Of a DNA stretch of 64,000 nt, positions 25,953 to 36,058 are shown piece by piece. Both the position numbers and the translations under genes were made by a program. Every line of letters begins with the position of its first letter. Position 1 is the first letter of the stretch. This stretch comes from Marinobacter confluentis (GTDB lineage Bacteria; Pseudomonadota; Gammaproteobacteria; Pseudomonadales; Oleiphilaceae): the NCBI RefSeq assembly GCF_004785685.1, contig NZ_SRPF01000001.1, forward strand, positions 806,001 to 870,000. The letters run 5' to 3'. The notes under the pieces were generated by a model that worked only from the letters and a program-made list of their open reading frames with translations, searched no databases and was not told the origin of the DNA.

Positions 25953-27485
25953 TTATTTTGGCTCGGTTCGGGTATTGATCTCATAGATATCGGTACGACG
26001 GTCTTTCAGATTGGTAACCGAGCCTTCATTCCGAACCAGTTTGAGTTTCTCAAGATCCATATCCGAGAACATGATCATTTCCGTATTCGGTGTTGTCTCT
26101 GCCATCACCGCATCATGGGGGAAGGCGAAGTCCGATGGCGAAAACACTGAGGACTGGGCGTACTGGACGTCCAGGTTCTCGACTTTTGGCAGGTTGCCAA
26201 CACTGCCGGTGATCACCACGTAGCACTCGTTTTCAATGGCGCGCGCCTGGGCGCAGTGCCTGACCCGAAGGTAACCGTTCTTGGTATCGGTCCAGAACGG
26301 CACCATGATGATGTCCACCTCCTCGCTGGCGGCAATACGCCCGAGTTCCGGGAATTCGATGTCGTAGCAGATCATGATCGCAACTCTGCCTGCATCGGTG
26401 TCGAACACCTCAAACTGGTCACCACCCTCAATGACCCAGTCGCGGCGCTCGTGGGGCGTGATATGAACTTTACGCTGCTCGTCAACCCGACCATCCCGGT
26501 GGCAGAGATACGACACGTTGTAAACGCGATCGTTCTCCAGTAACGGCATGGATCCGGTAATGATGTTGATGTTGTAACTGACCGCCATTTCCGACATTTC
26601 ATTACGGAACTGTTCCGTAAAGCCGGCGAGAAAACGGATCGCACGGGTCTGGTCGACCTGGTCGGTGAGGCCCATCAGTGGCGCGTTGAAGAATTCCGGG
26701 AACAGGGCAAAGTCACTTTTATAGTCAGACAGCGCGTCCACGAAGTACTCAACCTGTTCCAGAACCTCCTCAACCGAGGTGAATTCCCGCATCTGCCACT
26801 GCACCGCACCCAGCCGAACCTGCGTTTTCTTGACATTGAGCAGCGAGGACGGCGGCGTGTACAGAATGTTCCGCCATTCAAGCAGGGTTGCGTAGCCCTG
26901 GGATTTTTCGTCCTCTGGCAGGTACTTGTGCATCAGGCGGGTAACCTGGAAATCATTCGACAGCTGGAAGGTCAGGATAGGGTCGTAGATATCCTTGCGA
27001 TCCACCCGCTGGATGTACTCTTCGGGCGAGTACTGGTCCGAGTATTTGAAATAGCCGGGAATGCGGCCGCCCGCCAGAATGGCCCGCAGGTTCATCGAAC
27101 GGCAGAGTTCCTTGCGGGCTTCGTATAGACGGCGGCCCAGCCGGTAGCCACGGTACTCAGGGTGAATGAATACATCCAGGCCGTAGAGAGAGTCGCCTTC
27201 CGGGTTGTGCCAGAGTTTTTCGTTACGAAGAATCAGATCGTCGTAGGTGTGGGGGTTGCTGAACCTTTCGTACTTCACGCAGACGGTCAGTGCCACGGCA
27301 ATCAGTTCGCCGGACTCTTCAATACAGATCTGCCCGTCCGGGAACTGGCTGACCAGCTGTTTGATCGTATCTTCAGGCCACGCCCCGCCAATATCGTCGT
27401 AAATCCGGTCCATCAATACCTGGAGTTGGGGGTAATCATCGGCTTCCAGGTTACGAAGATTAAGGTGCAGTTCTTCGTGGGCCAT
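25953..27485 (-). CDS. GNAT acetyltransferase-carbon-nitrogen hydrolase fusion
   Basis: 510 aa from the ATG at 27485 (GGGAGC upstream); the longer frame from 27545 lacks a good site. Residues ~1-200 are GNAT (VFIHPEYRGYRLGRRLYEARKELC is the acetyl-CoA loop). Residues ~225-500 are nitrilase-like with the Glu-Lys-Cys triad: FALFPEFF, QRKVHITPHER and IMICYDIEFPEL. The two-domain arrangement is a known family; substrates are not. A role in amide turnover is assumed from the fold. Confidence 0.9.
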   Translation of the reverse strand: MAHEELHLNLRNLEADDYPQLQVLMDRIYDDIGGAWPEDTIKQLVSQFPDGQICIEESGELIAVALTVCVKYERFSNPHTYDDLILRNEKLWHNPEGDSLYGLDVFIHPEYRGYRLGRRLYEARKELCRSMNLRAILAGGRIPGYFKYSDQYSPEEYIQRVDRKDIYDPILTFQLSNDFQVTRLMHKYLPEDEKSQGYATLLEWRNILYTPPSSLLNVKKTQVRLGAVQWQMREFTSVEEVLEQVEYFVDALSDYKSDFALFPEFFNAPLMGLTDQVDQTRAIRFLAGFTEQFRNEMSEMAVSYNINIITGSMPLLENDRVYNVSYLCHRDGRVDEQRKVHITPHERRDWVIEGGDQFEVFDTDAGRVAIMICYDIEFPELGRIAASEEVDIIMVPFWTDTKNGYLRVRHCAQARAIENECYVVITGSVGNLPKVENLDVQYAQSSVFSPSDFAFPHDAVMAETTPNTEMIMFSDMDLEKLKLVRNEGSVTNLKDRRTDIYEINTRTEPK

Positions 27486-27625
27486 ACACAGCTCCCGTTT
27501 GGTGGTTTGGTCGCAATCAGCAACCCAAATGTGATCAAAGGCCACATTTTATCAGACAGCGCTAAAGACTTCGCATCCGTCGTGCTTTTATTTGCCGGGA
27601 TGGCAGGTAGGGATAAGGATCTACA

Positions 27626-28546
27626 TCAGCGACGCAACCGGTCGACCCGCGCCCTGAGATCTTCCAGGGTGCGTTGGCCGATTCGCCAGGAGTCTTCGCT
27701 CAGAAAGGGATTGTCCAGAACCAGAATTTGCCGGGCGCCGAGGTTAAGGTCCTCAATGGCCCTGCCATAGAAGCGGTCGAGATAGTCTGCAAAACTGCCG
27801 TCCAGAATGGCGCGCTCCATGCCCAGTTGCAAACGGTGGGCTACGTCCTGGTTGTGCTTGCCAACAAAAAAGTACGACGGCATGGCATAGGCAAACAACA
27901 GGTCCGGCTCGATGATGTAGTCCGGGTTGTTAACCAGTCTGAGATCGTAAAGCACCTCGCTGACACCGCGGGCAAAACATTCGAACCGGTCGTTATCCAG
28001 CATCCGGAACAGAATTTCGTAGCGGGCATGGGTGACGACTTCGATACCGTTGACCCGCAGAACGCTGGTGTCCGGCCAATGGGTGCCCTGGCCAATGCGT
28101 ATGCCCCGATCAGACAGATCCGCAATGGATGTGATTCCACTGAACTTTGGCAGGTCGTCCCGCCGCACTACGCAAACGCGCAGGCCCAGAAGGCCGCCGT
28201 CGATCGGAAGGGCAATAGCCGTCAGGTCCGACTCCCTTTCGACGTTACTGGCTACATTGGCAATATGCACCAGTGATGAATCACTGTTTACCAACTCACG
28301 CAGGGCCCGCCCCTGAGACATCTCCGGACTTCGGCCCAGCACAACCGGGCCGTATTCAGGGGTTTTCTCGAAGGCAAGCGATACCAGGGCCCGAACCGGC
28401 GGGCTATCGTAGTTCCGGTACCAGAGCAGGAACCGGTTATCCGAATCATCTGGCCCTTGCACCTGCTCAGTCTGGGCCCTTGCTGGAGCCAGTATCTGCA
28501 GGGCAAGGACGAAAAGAAGGGCAACTACCCCCTGCCGAGACTTCAT
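27626..28546 (-). CDS. Periplasmic solute-binding-like protein (orphan)
   Basis: 306 aa. Signal peptide 1-24 (ALQILAPARAQ). The body resembles family 3 amino-acid-type binding proteins (RALVSLAFEKTPEYGP, ITSIADLSDRGIRIGQGTHWPDTSVLR, MLDNDRFECFARG). No permease or ATPase gene is adjacent. Such orphans often feed sensor proteins or act alone; ligand unknown. Confidence 0.72.
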   Translation of the reverse strand: MKSRQGVVALLFVLALQILAPARAQTEQVQGPDDSDNRFLLWYRNYDSPPVRALVSLAFEKTPEYGPVVLGRSPEMSQGRALRELVNSDSSLVHIANVASNVERESDLTAIALPIDGGLLGLRVCVVRRDDLPKFSGITSIADLSDRGIRIGQGTHWPDTSVLRVNGIEVVTHARYEILFRMLDNDRFECFARGVSEVLYDLRLVNNPDYIIEPDLLFAYAMPSYFFVGKHNQDVAHRLQLGMERAILDGSFADYLDRFYGRAIEDLNLGARQILVLDNPFLSEDSWRIGQRTLEDLRARVDRLRR

Positions 28547-28698
28547 CCTTCCACAACTCGTGCTTCCTGTGCGGTAAACTCTGGATTACTGTACTGCGCG
28601 GACCCGGTGCTCGATAATCGGTTTTCGATAGGAGTCTAGATCACAATCGAGAGAACGACACCACCAATTGATGAATCATTTCTGACCGGAGTGAAGGA

Positions 28699-29256
28699 AT
28701 GGCTTTGTTAGATACTGTAATTGGCGCTACGGGCCAGTGGGTTTCCGGGGCAGACCCCGATGCAGGCCTTGGGTCCCCCTTGCAATGGCTGCGTAAAACC
28801 AGTGGCTATGCGGCGGTCAACCGAATCATCGGGCTGTCAATTCCCTTTGCACCGCGCAACGGTTTCCGGGTGATCGAACTTCGTCCGGGTTTCGTCAAGG
28901 CAAAGATTCCCTTGAAAGGCAACAAGAACCACTTTGGCAGCCTTTACGCCGGCGCCTATTTTCTGGTGGCGGAAATTCCCGGTGGTGTGCTCACGCTGTT
29001 TGACCTTGGCCCCGCCTACACGCCGATTCTGAAGGAGATGACCCTGCAGTTCCTGCAGCCGGCAAATTCGGATGTGGTGGTGGAGTTCTCACTGGACCAG
29101 CAAACCGTTGACGCGATCAAGGCTGAAGCCGATTCGACCGGCCGGGCTGCGTTCGAACTGGAAGGCCTGATGTACGACAAGGACGGCACCCATGTGGCGA
29201 CGTCCATTGGCCATTACCGGGTGCGCAAGAAAGGTTTCAACGCGGCCAGGAACTGA
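28699..29256 (+). CDS. Hotdog-fold DUF4442 thioesterase-like protein
   Basis: 185 aa. The hotdog core is visible as [39 protein letters not shown] followed by [24 protein letters not shown]. This is the PaaI/YiiD-C-like DUF4442 group, presumed acyl-CoA thioesterases. The start has GTGAAGGA upstream. Its end overlaps the convergent recQ by 43 bp. Confidence 0.8.
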   Translation: MALLDTVIGATGQWVSGADPDAGLGSPLQWLRKTSGYAAVNRIIGLSIPFAPRNGFRVIELRPGFVKAKIPLKGNKNHFGSLYAGAYFLVAEIPGGVLTLFDLGPAYTPILKEMTLQFLQPANSDVVVEFSLDQQTVDAIKAEADSTGRAAFELEGLMYDKDGTHVATSIGHYRVRKKGFNAARN

Positions 29257-31085
29257 TCCCCGTATTTCTCCAGCTTGGCGGCACCAACGCCCGTGATCTC
29301 GGCCATATCTGCGAGGGTCTCGGGTTGCTTCGTCAGAATCTCGAATAGCGTGGCGTCGTGGAAAATCACGTAGGGCGGCACGCCTTTCTCGTCGGCCAGG
29401 GCCTTGCGACAGGCGCGCAGGGCTTCCCAGGCCTCCTTGTCCTCCACCTCGTCGGCAAACTTCCGGCCCCGATTGCTGCCGCTGCCGCTGGCAGTGCCAC
29501 GGGATTTGCCCGCTTTCTGGACCGGATCCTTTCGCAGCTCAATCGCCACTTCGCCTTTCAGTAAAGCTCGACATTCTTCCGTAAGCTGCAGGGCGCCGTA
29601 GCCCTCCGGATCGGCCCGTAGATAGCCGTTTGCGACCAGTTGACGGAACACCGATTTCCATTCATTGGCAGACAACTCCTGGCCGATGCCGTAAGTCGAC
29701 ACGGCCTGATGCCCGGATTGCAGAATGCGTTCGTTCTCCGATCCACGAAGCACGTCAATCAGATAGGTGACGCCGAAGCGTTGGCCGGTGCGGAAGACGC
29801 AGGACAGGGCTTTTTGCACCGCCACCTTACCGTCCCAGGTTTCTGGTGGGTTCAGGCAGGTGTCGCAGTTGCCGCAGGGCTGGTCCAGGGTGTCGCCGAA
29901 ATACCTCAGCAGCACCTGGCGCCGGCACTGGGTGACTTCGCAAAGCCCAAGCATGGCGTCCAGCTTCTGGCGCTCGACCCGCTTGAAGTGATCGTTGCCC
30001 TGGGACGCTTCCAGCATTTGCCTCAGTTTGATCACATCCTGAAGCCCGTAAACCATCCAGGCTGTGGAAGGGTTGCCATCACGTCCCGCCCGGCCGGTTT
30101 CCTGGTAATAGGCCTCCAGGCTTTTCGGTAGGTCCAGGTGGGCCACAAAACGCACGTCCGGCTTGTCGATACCCATACCAAAAGCAATGGTTGCCACAAT
30201 GATAACGCCGTCTTCCCGCAGAAATCGTTCCTGATGTCGGGACCGGGTGTTGCTGTCCAGGCCGGCGTGGTAGGGCAGTGCGTTGTATCCCTGTTTCTGA
30301 AGCAGTTTGGCTGTGGCGTCCACCTTATTGCGGGACAGGCAATACACAATGCCGCAATCGCCGCTGTGCTCCGCGGCAATAAAATCCAGTAACTGTTTGT
30401 TGGCATTGGTTTTGGGGGCAATGCGGTACTGGATGTTGGGGCGGTCAAAGCTGCTGATGAAATGCCGGGCCTGAGTGAGGGACAACCGCTCGGCAATTTC
30501 CTTGCGGGTACGCTCGTCCGCGGTCGCGGTCAGAGCGATTCTTGGCACGCCTGGAAATTCGCTGGCAAGACGGCTGAGTTCCAGATAATCGGACCGGAAA
30601 TCGTGGCCCCACTGGGAAACGCAGTGGGCCTCGTCAATGGCAAACAGCGACAGGGACGCGTCTTTTAGCAGGTTTAGGGTTCGTGGCTGGATCAGGCGCT
30701 CCGGTGCACAGTAAAGCAGGTCCAGTTCGCCGGTCATCAGGGCATTTTCAGTTTCCTGGGCCTGATGGAAATCCATGGTGGAATTCAGAAACGCCGCTTT
30801 TACGCCAAGCTCGGTTAACGCCGCTACCTGGTCTTGCATCAGGGCGATCAAAGGCGAAATGACGACGGCCGTGCCAGTGCGAACCAGAGCCGGCACCTGA
30901 TAACACAGGGATTTACCGCCCCCGGTGGGCATCAGTACCAGCGCATCGCCGCCGCTGACCACCTCGCGGATGATGTCTCCCTGCAGCAGGCGAAAGGATT
31001 CGTAACCGAATACCCTGTGCAGGACGTCTTCCGGGGCTTCTCCTGTGGTTTCAGGGCGAACGGTGCTGAGTTGTTCAAAGTCCAT
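29214..31085 (-). CDS. recQ: ATP-dependent DNA helicase RecQ
   Basis: 623 aa from the ATG at 31085 (a TTG at 31097 is possible). SF2 helicase with MPTGGGKS (52-59), the [19 protein letters not shown] box and aromatic loop, [17 protein letters not shown], and [10 protein letters not shown]. The RQC zinc site cysteines follow ([16 protein letters not shown]), then winged helix and an HRDC domain at the end ([18 protein letters not shown]). It unwinds DNA during recombination repair. Confidence 0.97.
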   Translation of the reverse strand: MDFEQLSTVRPETTGEAPEDVLHRVFGYESFRLLQGDIIREVVSGGDALVLMPTGGGKSLCYQVPALVRTGTAVVISPLIALMQDQVAALTELGVKAAFLNSTMDFHQAQETENALMTGELDLLYCAPERLIQPRTLNLLKDASLSLFAIDEAHCVSQWGHDFRSDYLELSRLASEFPGVPRIALTATADERTRKEIAERLSLTQARHFISSFDRPNIQYRIAPKTNANKQLLDFIAAEHSGDCGIVYCLSRNKVDATAKLLQKQGYNALPYHAGLDSNTRSRHQERFLREDGVIIVATIAFGMGIDKPDVRFVAHLDLPKSLEAYYQETGRAGRDGNPSTAWMVYGLQDVIKLRQMLEASQGNDHFKRVERQKLDAMLGLCEVTQCRRQVLLRYFGDTLDQPCGNCDTCLNPPETWDGKVAVQKALSCVFRTGQRFGVTYLIDVLRGSENERILQSGHQAVSTYGIGQELSANEWKSVFRQLVANGYLRADPEGYGALQLTEECRALLKGEVAIELRKDPVQKAGKSRGTASGSGSNRGRKFADEVEDKEAWEALRACRKALADEKGVPPYVIFHDATLFEILTKQPETLADMAEITGVGAAKLEKYGDQFLAALKPFLRTR

Positions 31086-31277
31086 AGTGTGTATCAATCA
31101 GGTGTTTTGCAGGGGCGACGAATCATTAGGGCGACATACTACCAGAAACCGCTGCCCCAGAATCATGGCGGGAATGGATACGGGCGCTGAATCCGGGATG
31201 GGGGAATCGACAAAGACAGGCAGGCGGTTTGGAGTCTACAATACGGGTTTTTTCTGTAACCAACAGACAGGAAATGC

Positions 31278-32489
31278 ATGCAGGAATTTGACGCAATTCG
31301 TCCATACAGCGACGAAGAGACCCCGTTAGCGATCAATAATCTCGTCAGGGACGCCGAGTTTCTGGATATGGTTGGCCGGTTCAAGGCACCGATGGTCGCC
31401 CGCTGGGCGCCAGCCCTGCTTCGCGGCTGGATTCGCCGCTGGCTGATACGCCGGTTCGGCGATGTCACCAGAATCAACGACCTGCAGGCCAGATTATCCG
31501 GTTACGTGGGAGACCTGGTCGACGGAACCACCAGCCGTGTGACCCAGAGCGGCCTTGAAAATCTCAGCAAAACCGGTGCCTACCTGTTCATTTCCAACCA
31601 CCGCGATATTGTTTTTGATCCGATGGTGGTCAACTATCTGCTTTTCATCAACGGGTTTAACACCACACGCATCGCCATCGGCGACAACCTGCTTTCAAAT
31701 CGGGTCTTCGCGGAAATGATGCGCCTGAACAAAAGTTTTGTGGTAAGGCGCAATATGACCAGCCCCCGGGAAATGCGGGATGCCTATCTGACCCTTTCCG
31801 GCTTTATCAACCACAGTATCGACAACAACGAAAGCATCTGGATCGCCCAGCGGGAAGGGCGGGCGAAAGATGGCCTGGACTATACCGACCCGGCGATCAT
31901 CAAGATGTTCTATATGAACCGTAAAAAAAGCGGCCTGAGTTTCGCGGAAGCCATGAACCGCCTGCATATCGTGCCGGTGTCCATTGCCTATGAATATGAT
32001 CCCTGTGATCTGGACAAGGCCCGGGAACTGGAAACCCGTGCCCGCACCGGGCAGTACGCAAAGACAAAGGACGAAGATACCGAGTCGATCATGAAAGGTT
32101 TGACCGGTTACAAGGGTCATGTTCATGTTCATTTCGGCCAGCCCATTACCGACGCCGAGGACAACCCGAAAGCACTCGCGGCAAGGATCGACCACGAAAT
32201 GCACGGCAACTATCACCTGCATTCCTCCAATCTCGTGGCCTACCAACAGCGCTCACTGCATCCCGATGCTCATCACACTGGCGAATCGGTCAGTGATTCG
32301 GTGGTCACCGCGGAAACCTGGTCGCCGGCGGATATCGAGGCCACAAAGGCTGAAATGGAGAGACGTCTTCAGGCCTGTGTGCCACCGGCAGCGCAGAACT
32401 ATCTGCTGGATATGTACGCCAATCCTGTGGTGTCCGCGCTCCAGGCCAACCAGCCACGCCCTTCAACCACTGACGATTCGTCGAACTGA
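31278..32489 (+). CDS. Acyltransferase (PlsC/LPLAT family)
   Basis: 403 aa. The glycerolipid acyltransferase motif is NHRDIVFD (an NHxxxxD box), followed by VVRRNM and IWIAQREGRAKDG, the FPEGT-equivalent. At ~400 aa it is longer than PlsC (about 245 aa) and belongs to a larger LPLAT group. It transfers an acyl group to a phospholipid precursor; the exact acceptor is unknown. AGGA is upstream of the ATG. It lies 14 bp before the esterase gene, probably in one operon. Confidence 0.85.
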   Translation: MQEFDAIRPYSDEETPLAINNLVRDAEFLDMVGRFKAPMVARWAPALLRGWIRRWLIRRFGDVTRINDLQARLSGYVGDLVDGTTSRVTQSGLENLSKTGAYLFISNHRDIVFDPMVVNYLLFINGFNTTRIAIGDNLLSNRVFAEMMRLNKSFVVRRNMTSPREMRDAYLTLSGFINHSIDNNESIWIAQREGRAKDGLDYTDPAIIKMFYMNRKKSGLSFAEAMNRLHIVPVSIAYEYDPCDLDKARELETRARTGQYAKTKDEDTESIMKGLTGYKGHVHVHFGQPITDAEDNPKALAARIDHEMHGNYHLHSSNLVAYQQRSLHPDAHHTGESVSDSVVTAETWSPADIEATKAEMERRLQACVPPAAQNYLLDMYANPVVSALQANQPRPSTTDDSSN

Positions 32490-32503
32490 TAGCCGAGGTA
32501 TCT

Positions 32504-33163
32504 GTGCAAGATTTGAAAACCATTGAAATCGAGACCAATCCCAACCCGACCGCCTCTGTTATCTGGCTGCACGGTCTCGGCGCCAGCGGTCATGATTTCG
32601 AACCTGTCGTGCCGGAGCTGGGGCTACCCGCAGACGCCGCCGTAAGGTTTATTTTCCCCCATGCGCCGAACCTCCCGGTTACCATCAACGGCGGTATGCG
32701 AATGCCCGCCTGGTACGACATAAAGGCAATGGATATTGACCGGATCGTGGATACCGAGCAGTTAATGCAGTCAGCTGCAGCGGTCGGCCGCCTGGTGGAT
32801 CAGGAGATTGAACGCGGCATCAGCAGCGATAAGATCGTGATTGCCGGTTTCTCCCAGGGTGGGGCGGTTGCCTATGAGCTGGGCTTGAGCTATCCCAAAC
32901 GGCTGGCCGGCATTATCGGGCTTTCAACCTACTTTGCCACCGCTGGCAGTGTTGTTGTCTCTGAAGCAAACAGGGGCATCCCGATCAATGTCTACCACGG
33001 CACCCGGGACCCGATGGTGCCGGAATCCCTGGGGCGTATGAGCGTGGATAAACTGAAGGAACTTGGATTTTCTCCGTCCTACCAGACCTATCCCATGGAG
33101 CACAGTGTGTGCATGGAAGAGGTCGTGGACATTGGCGAGTTTCTGAAACGCCATCTGCTTTGA
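32504..33163 (+). CDS. Carboxylesterase/phospholipase (alpha/beta hydrolase)
   Basis: 219 aa from a GTG with GAGG upstream. GASGHDF, the nucleophile elbow GFSQGG, GLSTY, YHGTRDPMVP (Asp) and MEHSVCMEE (His) match the acyl-protein thioesterase/carboxylesterase family (Ser-Asp-His). It is adjacent to the acyltransferase gene, so the two may act on the same lipid class. It ends 1 bp from the convergent trkH. Confidence 0.92.
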   Translation: MQDLKTIEIETNPNPTASVIWLHGLGASGHDFEPVVPELGLPADAAVRFIFPHAPNLPVTINGGMRMPAWYDIKAMDIDRIVDTEQLMQSAAAVGRLVDQEIERGISSDKIVIAGFSQGGAVAYELGLSYPKRLAGIIGLSTYFATAGSVVVSEANRGIPINVYHGTRDPMVPESLGRMSVDKLKELGFSPSYQTYPMEHSVCMEEVVDIGEFLKRHLL

Positions 33164-33164
33164 T

Positions 33165-34682
33165 TCAACCGCGCCAGAAAGCCGGTGAAAGCACGATCAC
33201 AACGCTGAGTATTTCAAGGCGACCCATCAGCATACCGACCGACAGAATCCACTTGGCGGCCTCCGGAAGGGGGCCGAAGTTGCCCGCAGGCCCCACAATG
33301 GCACCCAGGCCAGGGCCAACGTTAGTCAGCACCGTCAACGCGCTGGAGAGGCTGGTGATGAAATCCAGTTGCATGGCTGCCAGGGCAGTGGTGATTACCA
33401 GCAGACACAGTAGAAAAATGAAGGTGTACGCAATCATCGAGGCGATGATTTCATCGCTGACCGCGCGGCCGTTGTAATTGCGGGTCAGCACGGCCCGGGG
33501 ATGCAGCAGCCGCATCAGCTGTTCCCGAAGTACCAGCAACGACAGCTGGAAGCGGAAAATTTTCATACCGCCCGCGGTGGAGCCGGAACAGCCGCCCACG
33601 AACATCAAAAAGAAAAACACCACAAACGCTAACGGACCCCAGGCCGAATAATCGTCTGAGGCGTAGCCGGTGGTTGTCACAATGGATGTAACGTTAAACA
33701 GAGTCGCTACATAGCCATCTATCAGGTCCAGATCACCGCCTGAGATCGTCCAGCGATAAGCGGTCAGGAGCGCGGGAACGACTAGAAGAATGGTAAAGAA
33801 CAGCCGCACCTGCTGGTCCCGGAACAACACGCCGTGCTGGCCATACATCTCCCGGACGAACAGGAAAAACGGCAGGCTGCCGATCATCATGAACGCGGTA
33901 GCTTCCAGCAGGATCAGATTGGAATCGAATTTCCCCATGGATAAGTCAGAGGTCGAAAAACCACCGGTCGCGATACTGGTCAGGCCGTGGTTGAAGGCAT
34001 CAAACAGGCTCATGCCAGACAGCCAGTAAACGGTTACCGCGATGATCGAGAAGGCCAGATAGACGATCAGCAGGCCCCGGCTGAGGGTTTTCATGCGGGG
34101 CAGCGCCTTGTCTGTCCACTCTGAGGACTCCGTGGCAAACAGCCGCATACCGCCGACCCGCAGGAACGGCAGTACCGCAACGAACATTCCGATGATGCCG
34201 ATGCCGCCAATCCACTGAAGGATTGAGCGCCATAGAAGCAGATCCCGGTCCATCTCATCCAGCCCGGATAATACGGTTGCGCCAGTGGTTGTAATGCCGG
34301 ATGTGCTTTCGAAAACGGCGTCTGCCAGGGTGACATCAAGGTCACTGAGGTAAAACGGCAGGCACGACAGCAGCGCCAGGATAAACCAGCTTGATACGGT
34401 AAGAACAAACATGAACCGGGGCTTGAGTTCCTGGGCATGGCGGCGGGTAAGAAGAACCCCAATAACGCCCACGCCCAGACAGATCGCGGAGGACTCTGCA
34501 AATGCCATGGCATTGGGTGCTTCAGAAGATGCAAGAAGAAGCACAGGCAACGTCATGAATATACTGAGAAGTATGAACATGATGCTGATGATGAAAATGA
34601 CGGGGCTCAGATTTCTCAAGGGACGCTCAAGCCGGCTGAACAGAATGGGCGCCAGAATACATCCGCCCCAATGCTTTCGCAA
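33165..34682 (-). CDS. trkH: TrkH-family potassium uptake membrane subunit
   Basis: 505 aa, about ten membrane helices. Pore signatures: ESTSGITTTGATVLSGLDEM, SIATGGFSTSDLSM, TSIVTTTGYASDDYSAWG and LTNVGPGLGAIVGPAGNF, the four selectivity loops of the Trk/Ktr channel family. It imports potassium together with a TrkA-type cytoplasmic subunit that is not in the window. The start codon is TTG; the precise start is uncertain. Confidence 0.93.
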   Translation of the reverse strand: MRKHWGGCILAPILFSRLERPLRNLSPVIFIISIMFILLSIFMTLPVLLLASSEAPNAMAFAESSAICLGVGVIGVLLTRRHAQELKPRFMFVLTVSSWFILALLSCLPFYLSDLDVTLADAVFESTSGITTTGATVLSGLDEMDRDLLLWRSILQWIGGIGIIGMFVAVLPFLRVGGMRLFATESSEWTDKALPRMKTLSRGLLIVYLAFSIIAVTVYWLSGMSLFDAFNHGLTSIATGGFSTSDLSMGKFDSNLILLEATAFMMIGSLPFFLFVREMYGQHGVLFRDQQVRLFFTILLVVPALLTAYRWTISGGDLDLIDGYVATLFNVTSIVTTTGYASDDYSAWGPLAFVVFFFLMFVGGCSGSTAGGMKIFRFQLSLLVLREQLMRLLHPRAVLTRNYNGRAVSDEIIASMIAYTFIFLLCLLVITTALAAMQLDFITSLSSALTVLTNVGPGLGAIVGPAGNFGPLPEAAKWILSVGMLMGRLEILSVVIVLSPAFWRG

Positions 34683-34826
34683 GGCAGAAGCCCCGTGTGT
34701 CAGGGTGTTACAGGAAAGTTCAAGCCAGGTAAATTTGAGGTAAACCGGGTCTCTGAGTCTGGTTTCGGGAAGCAGGGCGGGGCAATCTTCCGGGAAATCA
34801 TCACGCGAAGATCAGGGAGTAACACC

Positions 34827-35375
34827 ATGAAATACCCAGGAAGAGCTCTGTTTATTGCCGCTGTGTGTTCTGCCTCTGTCGCGGGGGCGGACTCCGCCTT
34901 TGCTGACGTTTACCGTTCCGGTTCGGCCGGTGTCTATGCCGGTCTGGGCTATAATTTCATCACTATTGATGACGGGTTGGACCAGTTGGATGTGAGCACC
35001 GTATCAGCGCGTCTGGGTGTCCAGCCCCACCCGTTTTTTGACATTGAGGGCCGGTTCGGTTTCAGCGCCGACGAAAGCCGGCTTGGTGGGGTGGATTACG
35101 CCCTGGACAATACCGCCGGTGCTTACGCGGTGCTGAATCTCGCCAATGAATCGCCGATCACGCCTTATTTCCTGTTCGGTGTTTCCCATATAGAGATTGA
35201 GGCAACATCCAGTGCTGGCACTACCACCGAGGAAGATTCCGATTTTTCTTTCGGGGCCGGTATCGATGTGGAAATGGTGCCCGGTGTGTCTGGAAACATC
35301 GAATACTTGCAGTACTATGACAATGGCACCACGGTTGTAGACGGTATAGGGCTGGGAGTGACTTTCCGGTTCTGA
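34827..35375 (+). CDS. Outer-membrane beta-barrel protein (opacity-like)
   Basis: 182 aa from the ATG at 34827 (AGGGAG upstream). The frame is open further up to 34437, but that part runs antisense to trkH. Signal peptide to about residue 26 (SAFA). Then alternating strands typical of an eight-stranded barrel (VYAGLGYNFITI, DIEGRFGF, AYAVLNL, ITPYFLFGVSHIEI, DFSFGAGIDVEM, VSGNIEYLQYYD), ending GLGVTFRF with the terminal Phe used by the Bam machinery. Function unknown. Confidence 0.88.
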   Translation: MKYPGRALFIAAVCSASVAGADSAFADVYRSGSAGVYAGLGYNFITIDDGLDQLDVSTVSARLGVQPHPFFDIEGRFGFSADESRLGGVDYALDNTAGAYAVLNLANESPITPYFLFGVSHIEIEATSSAGTTTEEDSDFSFGAGIDVEMVPGVSGNIEYLQYYDNGTTVVDGIGLGVTFRF

Positions 35376-35401
35376 TGCATCCCTGACATCAAGGAGGCAC
35401 A

Positions 35402-35986
35402 TTGAACCATCTGGCGCATCTGTTTCTGGCCCCGGACAGCGAGCTGCATCGGGTTGGCAGCCTGCTGGGGGATTTCGCCCGAGGCCTTGATTCGAGCGCC
35501 TTGCCAACAGCCCTGCACGAAGGGTTGCAACATCACCGCTCGGTGGATGCCTTCACCGACCAGCACCCGGAAGTCATGGCCAGCAAGCGCCTGTTTTCAG
35601 CCCAGCGGCGCCGGTTTGCCGGCGTAGCCCTGGACATTCTGTATGACCATTACCTGCTGCGGAACTGGCATCGTTTCAGCACGATGGACAGGGAGGCGTT
35701 TATTGATCAGGTCTACCAGGAACTCGAAAACCATCGGCAGACAATGCCGGAAAAGATGCAGCGGGTGACCGGCCTGATCGTGCAGCATGACTGGTTCCGG
35801 TCCTATCAGGATCTGGACAATATCGGTTTTGCCCTTGACCGGGTTGCCGGACGTATCCGCTTCAGCCATTCGTTCCACGGTATCATCGAGGAAATCCGTA
35901 CCCACGATGTGGAGCTTGAGCGCCGGTTCCTGGCCTTCTTCCCGGATCTGCGCGCCCACGCAGAAGTCTGTCTCGACGTAGACTAA
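35402..35986 (+). CDS. acpH: Acyl carrier protein phosphodiesterase (DUF479)
   Basis: 194 aa with the family opening MNHLAHLFLA and GDFARGLD, then HHRSVDAFTD and ALDILYDHYLLRNW; His/Asp residues form the metal site. It removes the phosphopantetheine group from acyl carrier protein. The start is TTG, chosen because AAGGAGG lies directly upstream. The end overlaps a candidate operator of the following toxin-antitoxin pair. Confidence 0.93.
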   Translation: MNHLAHLFLAPDSELHRVGSLLGDFARGLDSSALPTALHEGLQHHRSVDAFTDQHPEVMASKRLFSAQRRRFAGVALDILYDHYLLRNWHRFSTMDREAFIDQVYQELENHRQTMPEKMQRVTGLIVQHDWFRSYQDLDNIGFALDRVAGRIRFSHSFHGIIEEIRTHDVELERRFLAFFPDLRAHAEVCLDVD

Positions 35987-36004
35987 AACGTACAAAACGT
36001 CTAC
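35976..36004. promoter_or_regulatory. Candidate autoregulatory operator of the Xre/RES pair
   Basis: ACGTAGAC (35976-35983) with GTCTAC (35999-36004) makes an inverted repeat GTAGAC-N15-GTCTAC. A direct repeat AAAACGTAC/AAAACGTCT lies inside it. It sits 55-80 bp before the antitoxin start and overlaps the acpH stop. Xre-type antitoxins usually repress their own promoter through such sites. The repeat is seen; the role is inferred. Confidence 0.45.
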
Positions 36005-36058
36005 ACTGAGACTTAAGGTGAGTTCATTCACCAGACCGCCCGAAAAAACAGGAGCCCG

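Noticed and set aside
34437..34826. N-terminal extension of the outer-membrane barrel gene
   Set aside because: It is antisense to trkH; the ATG at 34827 has a ribosome site and begins a proper signal peptide.
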